Positions 34,585 through 43,603 are shown, counted from the stretch's first letter. The stretch is DNA of 64,000 bases from Gillisella taibaishanensis (GCF_001938985.1 NZ_MKIN01000021.1:310001-374000), one strand, 5' to 3'. Numbers and translations: made by a program. Notes: generated by a model from the letters alone, not told the origin.

Positions 34585-35712
34585 TCACTCCGCTGCGGTC
34601 ATCGTATCGGAAGGAGTCGCTGCCCTCTGGAGCAGGCTCTGATAGAGCTCGGCCATAGCCTTCGCCTGGATCTGTGGGGTGAAATCCAGCGCTCGGCGCA
34701 GCGCTTCGGCAGAGAGCTTTGCCCGAAGCGCATCATCGTCAGCAAACCGATTTGCCGCATCGGCAAAAGCCTCGGCATCATGAGGATCGACGAACAATGC
34801 CGCTTCGTGCCAGAGCTCGCGATAGGTTGGGATATCGGCAAGCACCAGCGCGCTACGCGAGCGTGCCGCCTCAAGCACCGAAAGGCCGAAGGGTTCGTAA
34901 AGCGAAGGGGAAAGCACCACCTCCGCCCGCGCCATCAGCGCCGCCGTCTCCGCATGGTTGAGCTCGCCGCGATGGACGGCATGGACGATCGGCAGAAACT
35001 GGCCGTTCGGCCCCCTGTTGGCGCCGGCCATGACCAGCGGCAAACGCATATGCGGCGCCGCTGCATCGAGAACCGCGCCGTTCTTACCTTCATCCCACCA
35101 ACGCCCGGCTGCAAAGGCGAGCCGGTTCTTTGGTTGCTTTTGCACCGTCAGCCGCGTCGCATTGGCCACGACATGGAGATCTGCGATCTCGCCATAGACC
35201 TGCTTGATCATGGAGGCGTGGCTTCGGCTTGGCGTGACCACAACATCAGCCCGATCGAACCCTTTTCGATTGATCGCGTGCTGCCATTCCCAGCCAGCCG
35301 GCAGCCGCTCGCCGCGCACCCCCGCAAACCAGGTGGCGACACAGGAATGGGAAACGGCGAGCACCGGCAGAGCCGGATCGATGCCCACTGCCTGCGAAGG
35401 TGCGTTGAGATGCAAGAGATCTGCACCATGCTTGGCAGCAAGATCCTGCAGCAGCGCCGGCAGCGAAGACAGCGCCGCCTCGTCTTCGACCATCCACTCC
35501 AAGGGAGCGTCAAGCCAAATGAGTTCGCCGATCTCTTCCGCTTCCTGCACCTGATGTGTGGCTGGGCGCGGTCCGAGGCCGACGAAGACTGTTTCTATGC
35601 CAAGGCTCTTCAGCTCGCCTGCGAGATCAATGGCATAGCGCCAAACCCCACCGACGGCATCAAGCGTCATCAGCAGCCGCAGATCGCCTGCCGTGTTGTC
35701 GGGCGAGCTCAT
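34585..35712 (-). CDS. Glycosyltransferase family 4-like
   Basis: A 375-residue GT-B enzyme. The N-terminal MTLDAVGGVWRYAIDLAGEL is the glycogen-synthase-like acceptor loop of family 4 transferases, and the C-terminal SLYEPFGLSVLEAARSRSALVLADIPTYRELW carries the EX7E motif that contacts the nucleotide sugar. ATG 35712 overlaps the stop of the fusion gene (ATGA), so the frame to 35796 is rejected. It is the single transferase of this class in the operon and may start or extend the glycan. Confidence 0.82.
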   Translation of the reverse strand: MSSPDNTAGDLRLLMTLDAVGGVWRYAIDLAGELKSLGIETVFVGLGPRPATHQVQEAEEIGELIWLDAPLEWMVEDEAALSSLPALLQDLAAKHGADLLHLNAPSQAVGIDPALPVLAVSHSCVATWFAGVRGERLPAGWEWQHAINRKGFDRADVVVTPSRSHASMIKQVYGEIADLHVVANATRLTVQKQPKNRLAFAAGRWWDEGKNGAVLDAAAPHMRLPLVMAGANRGPNGQFLPIVHAVHRGELNHAETAALMARAEVVLSPSLYEPFGLSVLEAARSRSALVLADIPTYRELWHEAALFVDPHDAEAFADAANRFADDDALRAKLSAEALRRALDFTPQIQAKAMAELYQSLLQRAATPSDTMTAAE

Positions 35713-37808
35713 GCCTGGACCTGGCGGGGCGAGAGGATATGGCGAGGCGTAGATCTTGGTAACGCTTCGCCATCGAAACGGTTCTCGTTCAGCCACTCCG
35801 CGAGATCTTTCAAGCCGCTCTTCCAGCGCATGCCGGCACGCCAGCCGGCGGCTCGCTCCAGCTTGCCGGTGTCGGCCACGAAATACAGCTGATCGCCAGC
35901 ACGCCAGTGCGACAAATCCGTCTCGAGCCGGCGCCCTGTCAGCTCTTCGATTTCGCGCAGCACGCCACGAATGCTGACCGCATTGGCAGGGCCGCCACCA
36001 AGGTTGAAGGCCTGCCCCTTGAACCGGTCGATGCCATCGAGCACAGTTCTATAGGCGGCGACCGCATCATTGACGTGCAAGATATCGCGCACTTGCTTGC
36101 CATCGCCATAGATCGAGATTGCCTCGCCAGCGAGCGCGCGGATCAGGAAATGCGCCACCCAGCCTTGATCTTCCGTCCCAAATTGCCGCGGACCATAGAT
36201 GCAGCTCATCCGCAGAACGGCGGTGGGAATGCCGAAGGATTTGGCGTAATCGAGCACATATTGATCCGCCACACCCTTGGAACAGCCGTAAGGGGTGCAG
36301 AAATCAAGCGGTCGGCTTTCGTCGATGCCGTTTTCACGGATCTTTTCGTCTGATGGGACGTAGCGATCATCGAATTCCTGCATTGCGACATCTTCAAGCG
36401 CGCCATAGACTTTATTGGTGCTGGCGAAAATCACAGGCGCACCTTTACCGCCTCTTCCGTTTGCCGCCTTGCGCACGGCCTCCAGCACATTGATCGTGCC
36501 CCGGCCATTGGTCTCGAAATCGTCAAGCGGATGCACCAGGCTAGTCGTGACTGCCGTCTGCGCTGCGAAATGGAAGACAGCACTGGCATCGGCAAAGACA
36601 GGCTCAATGCCTCTCGCATCCCGCACATCCGCCAAAACGGGGTGCAGGCGGTCGCCATGGCGCTCGCTCAGCCAGGCGAGATTGCGGTCGACGCCAGGGC
36701 GCGACAGATTGTCGACGACGATAACATCATGACCATCGCTGAGCAGGCTATCGGCAAGATTGCTGCCAATGAAGCCGCTGCCGCCGGTGACCACCACGGG
36801 TGAAGCACCCTTTGCGATATGTGGAGTCGTCAGTCCCAGCACCTGCTCCAGTCGGGCCACGCCCCCTTCGCTCAGCAGGCGCGCGAGGAGCTTCGGCTGA
36901 TTGTCATGGCTGACGGCGCCCATGTGGTAATGGCGCGGATCGAACCAGAGCCCCTCTTGCACCGGCACATCCGGTGGCACATCGCGCCAGGAATACCAGT
37001 AGAGACGATCTGCCGGGACAGAGATTGCATTCAGGAAACGCCGTGCCTGCTCCACTTCGTCGTTACGCCAAGTGGAATAGCCGGTCTCAGTAATCCAGAT
37101 CTCGCTTTGGGGGTTATGGCGGTCGAGGATCCGGCGCATCTCGCCGAGATGCATGTCCCATCCGCCCCAGGTACCCTCCTCGCTATCCCAGGTGCCGGGA
37201 AAGCCGTGAAAGCCGACGGCATCAACAACGCCGAGCACGCCGCGCTCCCCCATCAGATCGAGCCAGAGCGGATCAAACGGTGACGGACCTCCCAACACCG
37301 GCTTCTTCCCGCGTTGCTTGGCCCAATAGGCGGCACCGCCGACCATTTCGCTGAACATCAGGAAATCGCCGTCGTCACGCCAGTCCCAATCCAGGAGATT
37401 GTTGGGCTCGTTCCAAAGCTCGATGTGGTTGAAATGACGCCCATAGCGCGTAATCACGTGATCGACGAAGTCGGCATAGGACTTTAGATCAACGGGAGCG
37501 CCGGACGACCGACCGGTGCGCGACATCGATGGCGGCGTGTAGTGGATACAGGGCAGAAGGTCGATCACCCCACCCAGTTTCGGGATCAGCCAGTCGAACC
37601 AGGCTTCGCCACCGGGCGCCAGATATTCCGCCCAGGACAAATGCGTGCGCAGATAGGACGCGCCGCTGGCGAGAATATCCGGCAAGATCGTCTCGGTCCG
37701 TTCATATTCACCAGGGCGGAACCATTCAACGAAGCCATAGGATGGATGACCGACCGTGTTTGCGGAAGCGCGCTTGGCCCCTGCCCCTTGTTGTGCTCCG
37801 CCCGCCAT
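35709..37808 (-). CDS. Glycoside hydrolase-like domain fused to NAD-dependent sugar epimerase
   Basis: A 699-residue two-domain protein. Residues about 20-310 form a clan-A-type (beta/alpha)8 glycosidase domain with IELWNEPNN (acid/base Glu near 134) and WITETGYS (nucleophile Glu near 241). Residues about 337-680 form an extended SDR: TGGSGFIGS (341-349), FASTNKVYG and YGCSK (Tyr507, Lys511), as in UDP-glucose 4-epimerase or CDP-tyvelose/paratose epimerases. Both sets of catalytic residues look intact. ATG 37808 overlaps the upstream epimerase stop by one base, so the N-terminal extension to 37886 is excluded. A hydrolase fused to an epimerase inside a biosynthetic operon is unusual. It may trim or proofread the glycan, or be a disguised transglycosylase. 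Confidence 0.8.
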   Translation of the reverse strand: MAGGAQQGAGAKRASANTVGHPSYGFVEWFRPGEYERTETILPDILASGASYLRTHLSWAEYLAPGGEAWFDWLIPKLGGVIDLLPCIHYTPPSMSRTGRSSGAPVDLKSYADFVDHVITRYGRHFNHIELWNEPNNLLDWDWRDDGDFLMFSEMVGGAAYWAKQRGKKPVLGGPSPFDPLWLDLMGERGVLGVVDAVGFHGFPGTWDSEEGTWGGWDMHLGEMRRILDRHNPQSEIWITETGYSTWRNDEVEQARRFLNAISVPADRLYWYSWRDVPPDVPVQEGLWFDPRHYHMGAVSHDNQPKLLARLLSEGGVARLEQVLGLTTPHIAKGASPVVVTGGSGFIGSNLADSLLSDGHDVIVVDNLSRPGVDRNLAWLSERHGDRLHPVLADVRDARGIEPVFADASAVFHFAAQTAVTTSLVHPLDDFETNGRGTINVLEAVRKAANGRGGKGAPVIFASTNKVYGALEDVAMQEFDDRYVPSDEKIRENGIDESRPLDFCTPYGCSKGVADQYVLDYAKSFGIPTAVLRMSCIYGPRQFGTEDQGWVAHFLIRALAGEAISIYGDGKQVRDILHVNDAVAAYRTVLDGIDRFKGQAFNLGGGPANAVSIRGVLREIEELTGRRLETDLSHWRAGDQLYFVADTGKLERAAGWRAGMRWKSGLKDLAEWLNENRFDGEALPRSTPRHILSPRQVQA

Positions 37809-38914
37809 CACGATACCAGACCCCGCTCTTCCAGTTCCCGCTTCATATCCGCCGCGCGGTCGATCGCACCTGTCGTGCGGACCCATTCGGCAAAGGGGGC
37901 GAGGGAATTTTCCAATCGGTGCTTTGGCTCGAAGCCGAGCAATTCGCGCGCTTTGGAGATATCGGCAAAGCAGTTACGGATGTCGCCGGAGCGCGCCTTT
38001 TGCATGATGTCAGGCTGGATGTGGGGCAGGTCCATGGCATCGGCGAGCATGCTTGCAATTTCCGAAATCGCATAGGCATTGCCGCTGCCAATATTGATGA
38101 CATGGCCGCTCGCGTCCTGTTTCTCCAGCGCCAGGCGGAATGCGAGGGCGACGTCACGCACATGCACGAAATCGCGACGCTGCTGGCCGTCCTCGAAAAT
38201 CATCGGCGGCTGGCCGTTGGCGAGCCGCGAGGCAAAATTGGCGAGCACGCCTGTGTAGGGGTTGGATAGCGCCTGCCCGGCTCCGAACACGTTGAACAGC
38301 CGCAGCGCAACGGAATCGACGCCGTAAGCATTGCCGAAGATAAGAGCCTGCCGCTCCTGGGAATATTTTGTGAGTGCATAGATGGAAGCAAGGTCAACGG
38401 GCTTTTCCTCGTCTGTCGCAACAGGTGTCAGTGCCTCACCATCAGGACCAACCGGCTCCCACTGCCCCGCCTTGACCCTGGTGCCCTTGCGCCTGACGAG
38501 ACCGAGTTGCCTGCCATCGGGCGTCTGATAGCGCCCTTCGCCATAGACGCTCATGGAGGAGGCAACGACGAGCTTCTGAATCGGCCGTCCAATCATCGCT
38601 TCCAGCAAAACGGCGGTGCCGAGATCATTGCCGCCGACATAGCGGGCAATCTCGTACATGGACTGGCCAACGCCGACTTCCGCTGCGAGATGAATGACGC
38701 CATCGACACCATCAAGGGCCTTCTCGACGGCAGCTTTGTCGCGCACATCGGCGCGGATGATCTCCACATCGGCGGGGTCGGCAACATCGGCGGAACCATG
38801 CACCTGATCGATCAGCGCATCGAGCACCCTGACATCATAGCCGTTCTGGAGGAGTTCCGATGTAACATAGCGGCCAATAAAGCCGCAACCGCCGGTAACG
38901 AGAATTGTCTTCAT
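37808..38914 (-). CDS. NAD-dependent epimerase/dehydratase (extended SDR)
   Basis: A 368-residue enzyme. The nucleotide fold is TGGCGFIGR at the N-terminus, the active-site Ser region SSMSVYGEG, and the catalytic pair is YALTK. RLFNVFGAGQ and RRDFVHVRDVA are typical of nucleotide-sugar epimerases and dehydratases. It probably makes the activated sugar used by the transferases downstream. It is the first gene of the seven-gene operon; the next gene starts in its stop codon. The exact sugar nucleotide is unknown. Confidence 0.85.
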   Translation of the reverse strand: MKTILVTGGCGFIGRYVTSELLQNGYDVRVLDALIDQVHGSADVADPADVEIIRADVRDKAAVEKALDGVDGVIHLAAEVGVGQSMYEIARYVGGNDLGTAVLLEAMIGRPIQKLVVASSMSVYGEGRYQTPDGRQLGLVRRKGTRVKAGQWEPVGPDGEALTPVATDEEKPVDLASIYALTKYSQERQALIFGNAYGVDSVALRLFNVFGAGQALSNPYTGVLANFASRLANGQPPMIFEDGQQRRDFVHVRDVALAFRLALEKQDASGHVINIGSGNAYAISEIASMLADAMDLPHIQPDIMQKARSGDIRNCFADISKARELLGFEPKHRLENSLAPFAEWVRTTGAIDRAADMKRELEERGLVS

Positions 38915-39304
38915 CTGATGCCCTTACCTGTCAAAATCGTGGATGGGCGAACGCTCATCGGGACCGATGGTTTTCCAATGGTCCTGATAGTCCGCATCTT
39001 TGCCTTGAAGCTCGCAATCGATTGAAACGATTGCGATATTCAGAAACTTGGGTTCAAAGCGGGGATGGATGCGCATCCTCTGCGCCTTGGAGTGAATGGA
39101 GGCTAGCCATGCGATCCGAACAGGGCTTCACGGCAAAGGTTCCTCTTCAATGACATCATTTTTGACTATGACTTCTTCAATGACTTCATCCCTCCTGCCT
39201 CTGAGACCCGCTGTTCCATGGCGCACCGCTTTCTTCCTTGAGGACGAAGGAACTGACTGCCCCACAGCCTGTTAGAAGCGCGAAAGACGGAGACATGCAC
39301 AATC
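38915..39304. promoter_or_regulatory. Divergent region, glycan operon / DUF1003, with inverted repeat
   Basis: This 390-base gap should hold the promoter of the glycan operon on the minus strand. A perfect 9-bp inverted repeat TCGCAATCG/CGATTGCGA lies at 39014-39038 with a 7-base loop, about 100 bases upstream of the epimerase start, and could be an operator. A 14-codon frame with a GGAGG ribosome site occurs at 39109-39153; too short to call. A stress-type promoter for DUF1003 is annotated separately. Confidence 0.4.
39249..39273 (+). promoter_or_regulatory. EcfG/RpoE2-type promoter GGAAC-N18-TT
   Basis: GGAAC at 39249-39253, TT at 39272-39273, 18-base spacer ending in G. The TT lies 32 bases before the ATG of the DUF1003 gene, a natural promoter distance. 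Confidence 0.65.
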
Positions 39305-39868
39305 ATGACAGATCAGCAGGCAGGCCCCTCACTCCAACAAAAGGAGACCGTTTCGACGGTTCTCGATCGCAATATCAATGCGCTGATCCGCAGGAGAGCC
39401 GAGGAAGAGAGCAACCTCTCCTGTCAGGAGCGCGTGGCAGGTGCGATCACCGATTTTGCTGGCAGCATGGCCTTCGTTTATCTGCATGCGGCCATCTTCG
39501 GCGCCTGGATCATCATCAATCTCGGCCTGCTGCCGCCGATTCCAGTGTTCGATCCGTCGCTAGTCGTGCTGGCGATGATCGCATCGGTCGAAGCGATCTT
39601 CATTTCCACCTTCGTGTTGATCAGCCAAAACCGTATGGCCGCGGAAGATGGCAGGCGCGCTGACTTGAGCCTGCAGATTTCGCTGCTCAACGAACACGAA
39701 ACGACCAGGCTGATCGCCCTCGTCTCGGCAATTGCCGAGAAGCTGGAGATCTCCAGCGATGTCGCGCCTGAAGAAATCTCCGAAATGACCCGCAATGTCC
39801 CGCCGGAGGTGGTGATGGAAGAAATCGAGCGCCAGAAACGCAGCGAGGCGGGACCGCCCGGCGAATAG
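39305..39868 (+). CDS. DUF1003 membrane protein
   Basis: A 187-residue protein with two membrane helices (about residues 53-76 and 85-109). The pattern ERVAGAITDFAGSMAFVYLHAAIFGAWIIIN followed by PFDP-like VFDPSLVVLAMIASVEAIFISTFVLISQNR is characteristic of DUF1003. The C-terminal 75 residues are a cytoplasmic, probably coiled helix with many acidic residues. Function unknown; members are often stress-regulated. A GGAAC-N18-GTT promoter lies directly upstream. Confidence 0.85.
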   Translation: MTDQQAGPSLQQKETVSTVLDRNINALIRRRAEEESNLSCQERVAGAITDFAGSMAFVYLHAAIFGAWIIINLGLLPPIPVFDPSLVVLAMIASVEAIFISTFVLISQNRMAAEDGRRADLSLQISLLNEHETTRLIALVSAIAEKLEISSDVAPEEISEMTRNVPPEVVMEEIERQKRSEAGPPGE

Positions 39869-40052
39869 GCGAGCACGCTCCCACGACGACGCCGCTCCAG
39901 TGCCCTGCATGTCCAGCCCAAAGCCTCACCTCAAGGTGCGGCGCGGGATCATCTTCTTTGACTTCTTCGGGAACCTCAGCCGACTTTTTTGGTTGGAAAG
40001 GCAAATCGATGAAGGTCGCCATACGGCACAGGCGAGAGATGAAGGGAACCTG

Positions 40053-41054
40053 ATGGACAGGATGGAAAGAGCCCAGGGCGAACATTGCGATACGGCGGTC
40101 ATGACGGCTGCAACGGTTACCGGCCCGGGCAAAATCGCAGTCAAATCCCATCCGCTGCCACAACCGGGACCGGGCCAGGTCCGCCTCCGGCTGGAAGGCT
40201 GCGGCGTGTGCGCATCTAACCTGACACCCTGGGAAGGGCCGGAATGGATGGAATTTCCGACTGAACCCGGCGGGCTCGGCCACGAAGGCTGGGGGATTGT
40301 CGATGCTTTGGGGCCGGGCGTGCGCAGCGTTCAGGTCGGGGATCGAGTCGCGGGGCTGACCTATCACGCCTATGCGACACATGATCTTGCCGATGAAAAT
40401 ATGATCATACCGCTTCCGTCAGCGCTGGATGGCCTGCCCTTCCCGGGTGAGCCGCTTGGCTGCGCCATGAACATTTTTCGCCGCAGCGAGATCAAGGCCG
40501 GCCAGACCGTGGCGATTGTCGGCATCGGTTTTCTGGGCGCTCTTCTCACGCAGCTTGCAACAAAAGCCGGCGCCAAGGTGATCGCGCTTTCCCGTCGGCC
40601 TGACGCGCTGGAGATGGCGCGCCGGATGGGAGCCGCCCACTGCCTGTCGCTTGACGATCACTGGCGCATCATTGAGGCCGTCAAGGAACTGACGGAAGGC
40701 CGCTTCTGTCCGCGGGTCATCGAAGCGACTGGCAAAGCCTGGCCGCTTGATCTTGCAGCTGAACTCACCGCCGAACGCGGCCGCCTCATTATTGCCGGCT
40801 ACCATCAGGACGGTCCCCGCCAAATCAATATGCAGCTCTGGAACTGGCGCGGTCTCGACGTCATCAACGCCCATGAGCGCGATCCGGAAGTATATCTCGA
40901 AGGCATGCTGGAGGCGGTGGCAGCGGTGATGGACGGGCGGCTCAACCCCGCTCCGCTCTACACTCATCGCTACCCGCTAGACGCACTCGACCAGGCCCTT
41001 AACGACACTCGTGATCGGCCTGAAGGTTTCATGAAAGCATTGGTGACCTATTGA
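40053..41054 (+). CDS. Medium-chain alcohol dehydrogenase-like oxidoreductase
   Basis: A 333-residue MDR protein. CGVCASN carries the catalytic Cys and LGHEGWGIV the His-Glu pair of zinc-type members; the nucleotide fold is VAIVGIGFLGALLTQLA. It is shorter than classical zinc alcohol dehydrogenases and lacks the structural-zinc cysteines. ATG 40053 has GAAGG upstream; the extension to 39900 is unsupported. Two bases after its stop begins a Gfo/Idh/MocA gene, and a Crp-type regulator follows. This suggests oxidation of a cyclitol or sugar alcohol, with the substrate unknown. Confidence 0.75.
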   Translation: MDRMERAQGEHCDTAVMTAATVTGPGKIAVKSHPLPQPGPGQVRLRLEGCGVCASNLTPWEGPEWMEFPTEPGGLGHEGWGIVDALGPGVRSVQVGDRVAGLTYHAYATHDLADENMIIPLPSALDGLPFPGEPLGCAMNIFRRSEIKAGQTVAIVGIGFLGALLTQLATKAGAKVIALSRRPDALEMARRMGAAHCLSLDDHWRIIEAVKELTEGRFCPRVIEATGKAWPLDLAAELTAERGRLIIAGYHQDGPRQINMQLWNWRGLDVINAHERDPEVYLEGMLEAVAAVMDGRLNPAPLYTHRYPLDALDQALNDTRDRPEGFMKALVTY

Positions 41055-41056
41055 TA

Positions 41057-42124
41057 ATGGATAATCTCATCCAACGGACTGACGTCCGAAGCGGCCCGGC
41101 AGCACAAAAGCCGCCCCGGCTCGGCTTCCTCGGCACCGGCTGGATCGGCCGCCACCGCATGCAGGCGATCCTTGCCGAGACCGAGGCAACCGCCGTTGCC
41201 ATCGCAGATCCCTCACCGGATATGGCCCAAGAGGCTTTAAAGCTGGCGCCGGAGGCAAGAATCGTCAGTGATCTCGACGGCCTTCTGGAGCAGGACCTAG
41301 ACGCCGTGGTGATCGCGACGCCGAGCGCGCAACACGCGCAGCAATCGATCGCAGCGCTCGAGGCAGGGCTGGCGGTGTTCTGCCAGAAGCCGCTCGGACG
41401 CAATGCGGCCGAAGCGAGCGCCGTCGTTGAAGCTGCCCGCAAGGCCGACAGGCTGCTTGGGGTCGATTTCTCCTATCGTCAGACACAAGCGCTTCGCGCT
41501 CTCCGGGATCTGGTCCGTAATGGAGATTTGGGAAATGTCTTTACGGCAGATATGGTGTTCCACAACGCCTATGGCCCAGACAAGGACTGGTTCTACGACA
41601 AATCCCGCTCTGGCGGTGGCTGTGTCATGGATCTCGGCGTCCACCTGATTGATGCCGCGCTTTGGCTTCTGGATTTTCCTGATGTGACTCATGTCTCGAG
41701 TCATCTGTTCGCGGGCGGCATGCCGCTTGATCCGGCAGACGGGGCGGTGGAAGATTATGCAGTTGCCACACTGACGCTGGATAGCGGGGCCGCTGTGCGC
41801 ATCGCATGTTCCTGGCGGCTGCAAGCCGGATGCGATGCTGTGATCGGTGCCGGCTTGTTCGGCACTGGCGGTGGCGCATCCATGGCCAATGTCGGCGGCT
41901 CATTTTACGACTTTACGCTCGAACAGTTCGCCGGCACATCGCGCCAAACCCTGATCAGCCCGCCGGATGATTGGGGCGGCCGGGCGGCTGCAGCCTGGGC
42001 AGCTAAGCTACAGGTGGATCGCAGCTACGACCCAGCATGCGAAAGATTGCTTCCGGTTTCGGAAGTCATCGATCGCATCTACAATCATGTCCCGAGGAAA
42101 GGAGACGATCATGCCCAACCATAA
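41057..42124 (+). CDS. Gfo/Idh/MocA-family dehydrogenase
   Basis: A 355-residue NAD(P)-dependent oxidoreductase. The N-terminal fold is LGFLGTGWIGRHRMQAI, and the catalytic-side Lys is in FCQKPLGRN (the family's EKP region). The second domain has SGGGCVMDLGVHLIDAALWLL, where the catalytic His lies. It is translationally adjacent to the alcohol dehydrogenase and its 3' end overlaps the Crp/Fnr-type gene by 14 bases. A role with the dehydrogenase in sugar or inositol-type oxidation is likely; the substrate is not known. Confidence 0.85.
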   Translation: MDNLIQRTDVRSGPAAQKPPRLGFLGTGWIGRHRMQAILAETEATAVAIADPSPDMAQEALKLAPEARIVSDLDGLLEQDLDAVVIATPSAQHAQQSIAALEAGLAVFCQKPLGRNAAEASAVVEAARKADRLLGVDFSYRQTQALRALRDLVRNGDLGNVFTADMVFHNAYGPDKDWFYDKSRSGGGCVMDLGVHLIDAALWLLDFPDVTHVSSHLFAGGMPLDPADGAVEDYAVATLTLDSGAAVRIACSWRLQAGCDAVIGAGLFGTGGGASMANVGGSFYDFTLEQFAGTSRQTLISPPDDWGGRAAAAWAAKLQVDRSYDPACERLLPVSEVIDRIYNHVPRKGDDHAQP

Positions 42125-42815
42125 CATGCTTCTCAATCTCCTCCGCGATGAGGATTTGCGGGCAATGGAGCCGGAGCTGGAGCCTGTAGAACTGCCGCAG
42201 GGCATGCTGCTTTCGGAACCGCAACAAGTCGACCGCTACTGCTATTTTCCCCTCTCCGGCGTTGGATCGACCGTCATCGTTTCCCCAAAGGGGAACCAGA
42301 GCGAAGTCGGCGTGTTCGGCCGTGAAGGAATGTCGCCACCTTCGGCACTGCTTGGCATCGATTCAAATCTCTGCCGGGTGGTTATGCAGGTCCCCGGCAA
42401 AGCCGTGCGTATCGAGAGACTATTGCTGAAAGAACTGATGGAAAATCGGCCTTCCCTGCGCGATCTGCTGCTGCGGTGGGCCTATATCGTCAATATGCAG
42501 ATGTCGTTCACGGCACTGTCGAACGCCATCCATTCAATCGATGAACGTTTGGCCCGCTGGATTCTGATGTGTCATGACCGCCAGGAAGGTGACGAGCTGT
42601 CCCTAACCCATGAGTTTCTCTCGATCATGCTGGCGGTCCGCCGCTCCAGCGTCACCGCATCATTGCATGTGCTGGAGGGAGAGAGGCTGATCTTTGCGGA
42701 ACGCAAGACCATACGGATCCGCGATCGTTCCGGGCTTGAAGCCTTCGCCGCCGACGCCTATGGCCCCGTAGAGCGAGAGTATCAGCGGTTATTTGGATCG
42801 ATGGTCGCGGCCTGA
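42111..42815 (+). CDS. Crp/Fnr-family transcriptional regulator
   Basis: A 234-residue protein with an N-terminal cyclic-nucleotide-binding-type beta domain (YCYFPLSGVGSTVIV, EVGVFGREGM) and a C-terminal winged helix (LSLTHEFLSIMLAVRRSSVTASLHVLE). The phosphate-binding cassette of CAP is not conserved, so the effector is probably not cAMP. ATG 42111 has AAAGGAG six bases upstream and lies inside the end of the Gfo gene. It resembles the Crp-like regulators common in rhizobia with unknown signals. Confidence 0.8.
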   Translation: MPNHNMLLNLLRDEDLRAMEPELEPVELPQGMLLSEPQQVDRYCYFPLSGVGSTVIVSPKGNQSEVGVFGREGMSPPSALLGIDSNLCRVVMQVPGKAVRIERLLLKELMENRPSLRDLLLRWAYIVNMQMSFTALSNAIHSIDERLARWILMCHDRQEGDELSLTHEFLSIMLAVRRSSVTASLHVLEGERLIFAERKTIRIRDRSGLEAFAADAYGPVEREYQRLFGSMVAA

Positions 42816-42823
42816 CACGAAGG

Positions 42824-42848
42824 CGCCACCCTGTTACGCAGGGTGGCG
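42824..42848 (+). terminator. Hairpin after the Crp-like gene
   Basis: CGCCACCCTG and CAGGGTGGCG form a perfect 10-bp stem with a 5-base loop, starting 9 bases after the stop codon. The following T content is low, so termination may be partial. Confidence 0.65.
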
Positions 42849-42876
42849 TCCGGATTATTACGTTGCACAGCATATT

Positions 42877-43119
42877 TCAAAGCTGGCGGAGGCGTTGCAC
42901 CAGATCTGCCTCTTCAACAACGCCTGCACAGAACAAGTCGATGGCATAGGAGGCAATATATCCCCTTCGCCTTTCGCTTACACCTGGTGACGTCGACAGA
43001 ATTCTTTCGACAACAGACGCCAAAAAAGCAAGATCGTCTGGGTTCAGAACCTGTTTGCGTTCGGTAGAGGGGAGCCTGGCAAAGCTTTCCTCTGCATCTG
43101 AGACATCAGGCTTGGTCAA
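42877..43119 (-). CDS. Small hypothetical protein (80 aa)
   Basis: A mostly helical protein with a repeated acidic/hydrophobic pattern (NPDDLAFLASVVERIL, SYAIDLFCAGVVEEADLVQRLRQL). I recognise no family. I place the start at TTG 43119, with GAGG eight bases upstream; the frame continues open to 43155. It converges on the Crp-like gene. It may be a helical adaptor or part of an abundant rhizobial family of unknown function. Confidence 0.45.
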   Translation of the reverse strand: MTKPDVSDAEESFARLPSTERKQVLNPDDLAFLASVVERILSTSPGVSERRRGYIASYAIDLFCAGVVEEADLVQRLRQL

Positions 43120-43286
43120 AAATCTGACCTCGAGAACGATAAAATGGGCTCCCAAACGGCGAGCACCTTGCGGGCCGCCTCAAACGTCTTAGCGCTGCAA
43201 CGCGCCTAAATCTCGGCTCCATGCCAGGTCTTCTTTTTCTTCAGGATGTTTAGGGGAGGAATTGACTTTGCACAGCCTGATGCGTC

Positions 43287-43511
43287 TTACCGCTTGCCGG
43301 GTCCGCTTCCATCATCTGCCTTGGTTTTCATCGCGTCCGACAGATCGCGCTTGCGCGGATGCTTGAGCGTTTCACCGACGGAATCTCGATCTACGTCCGG
43401 ATTGTCTTCTGCCGGCAAATAACCGCGTGGCCTTGACTCCTCCGGCCCTTCCCACCGCGGCATTTGGTCGGTCGTGCCGGGAGCACCGTTTTTACGTTCG
43501 TCGTCGGTCAT
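43287..43511 (-). CDS. Small hydrophilic stress-promoter-linked protein (74 aa)
   Basis: A very polar, Pro/Asp/Arg-rich and probably disordered protein (MTDDERKNGAP, YLPAEDNPDVDRDSVGETLKHPRKRDLSDAMKTKADDGSG). ATG 43511 has AAGGA nine bases upstream. The frame is open to 43598, but that ATG directly abuts the promoter -35 element, so the shorter form is right. No known domain; it has the composition of a hydrophilin-like stress protein. An exact GGAAC-N18-GTT site lies upstream. Confidence 0.6.
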   Translation of the reverse strand: MTDDERKNGAPGTTDQMPRWEGPEESRPRGYLPAEDNPDVDRDSVGETLKHPRKRDLSDAMKTKADDGSGPGKR

Positions 43512-43578
43512 CGCATCTGTTCCTTCAAACCGAATCCGCCTCTCGAAATCTTCCACAAGAGGATCGGTATCGCCCCCG

Positions 43579-43603
43579 AACAAAGCTCTACAGTGCATGT
43601 TCC
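43579..43603 (-). promoter_or_regulatory. EcfG/RpoE2-type promoter GGAAC-N18-TT
   Basis: On the minus strand GGAAC is at 43603-43599 and TT at 43580-43579, with an 18-base spacer ending in G. It points to the small gene starting at 43511, 68 bases downstream. Confidence 0.65.

Noticed and set aside
39109-39153. 14-codon frame with GGAGG ribosome site in the DUF1003 upstream region
   Set aside because: Too short to separate from chance without conservation or expression data.
39687-40382. 231-codon minus-strand frame containing a plausible start (MATFIDLPFQPKKS) in the gap before the alcohol dehydrogenase
   Set aside because: It overlaps both DUF1003 and the dehydrogenase in antisense; only about 40 codons lie in free DNA, and no clear ribosome site was seen.
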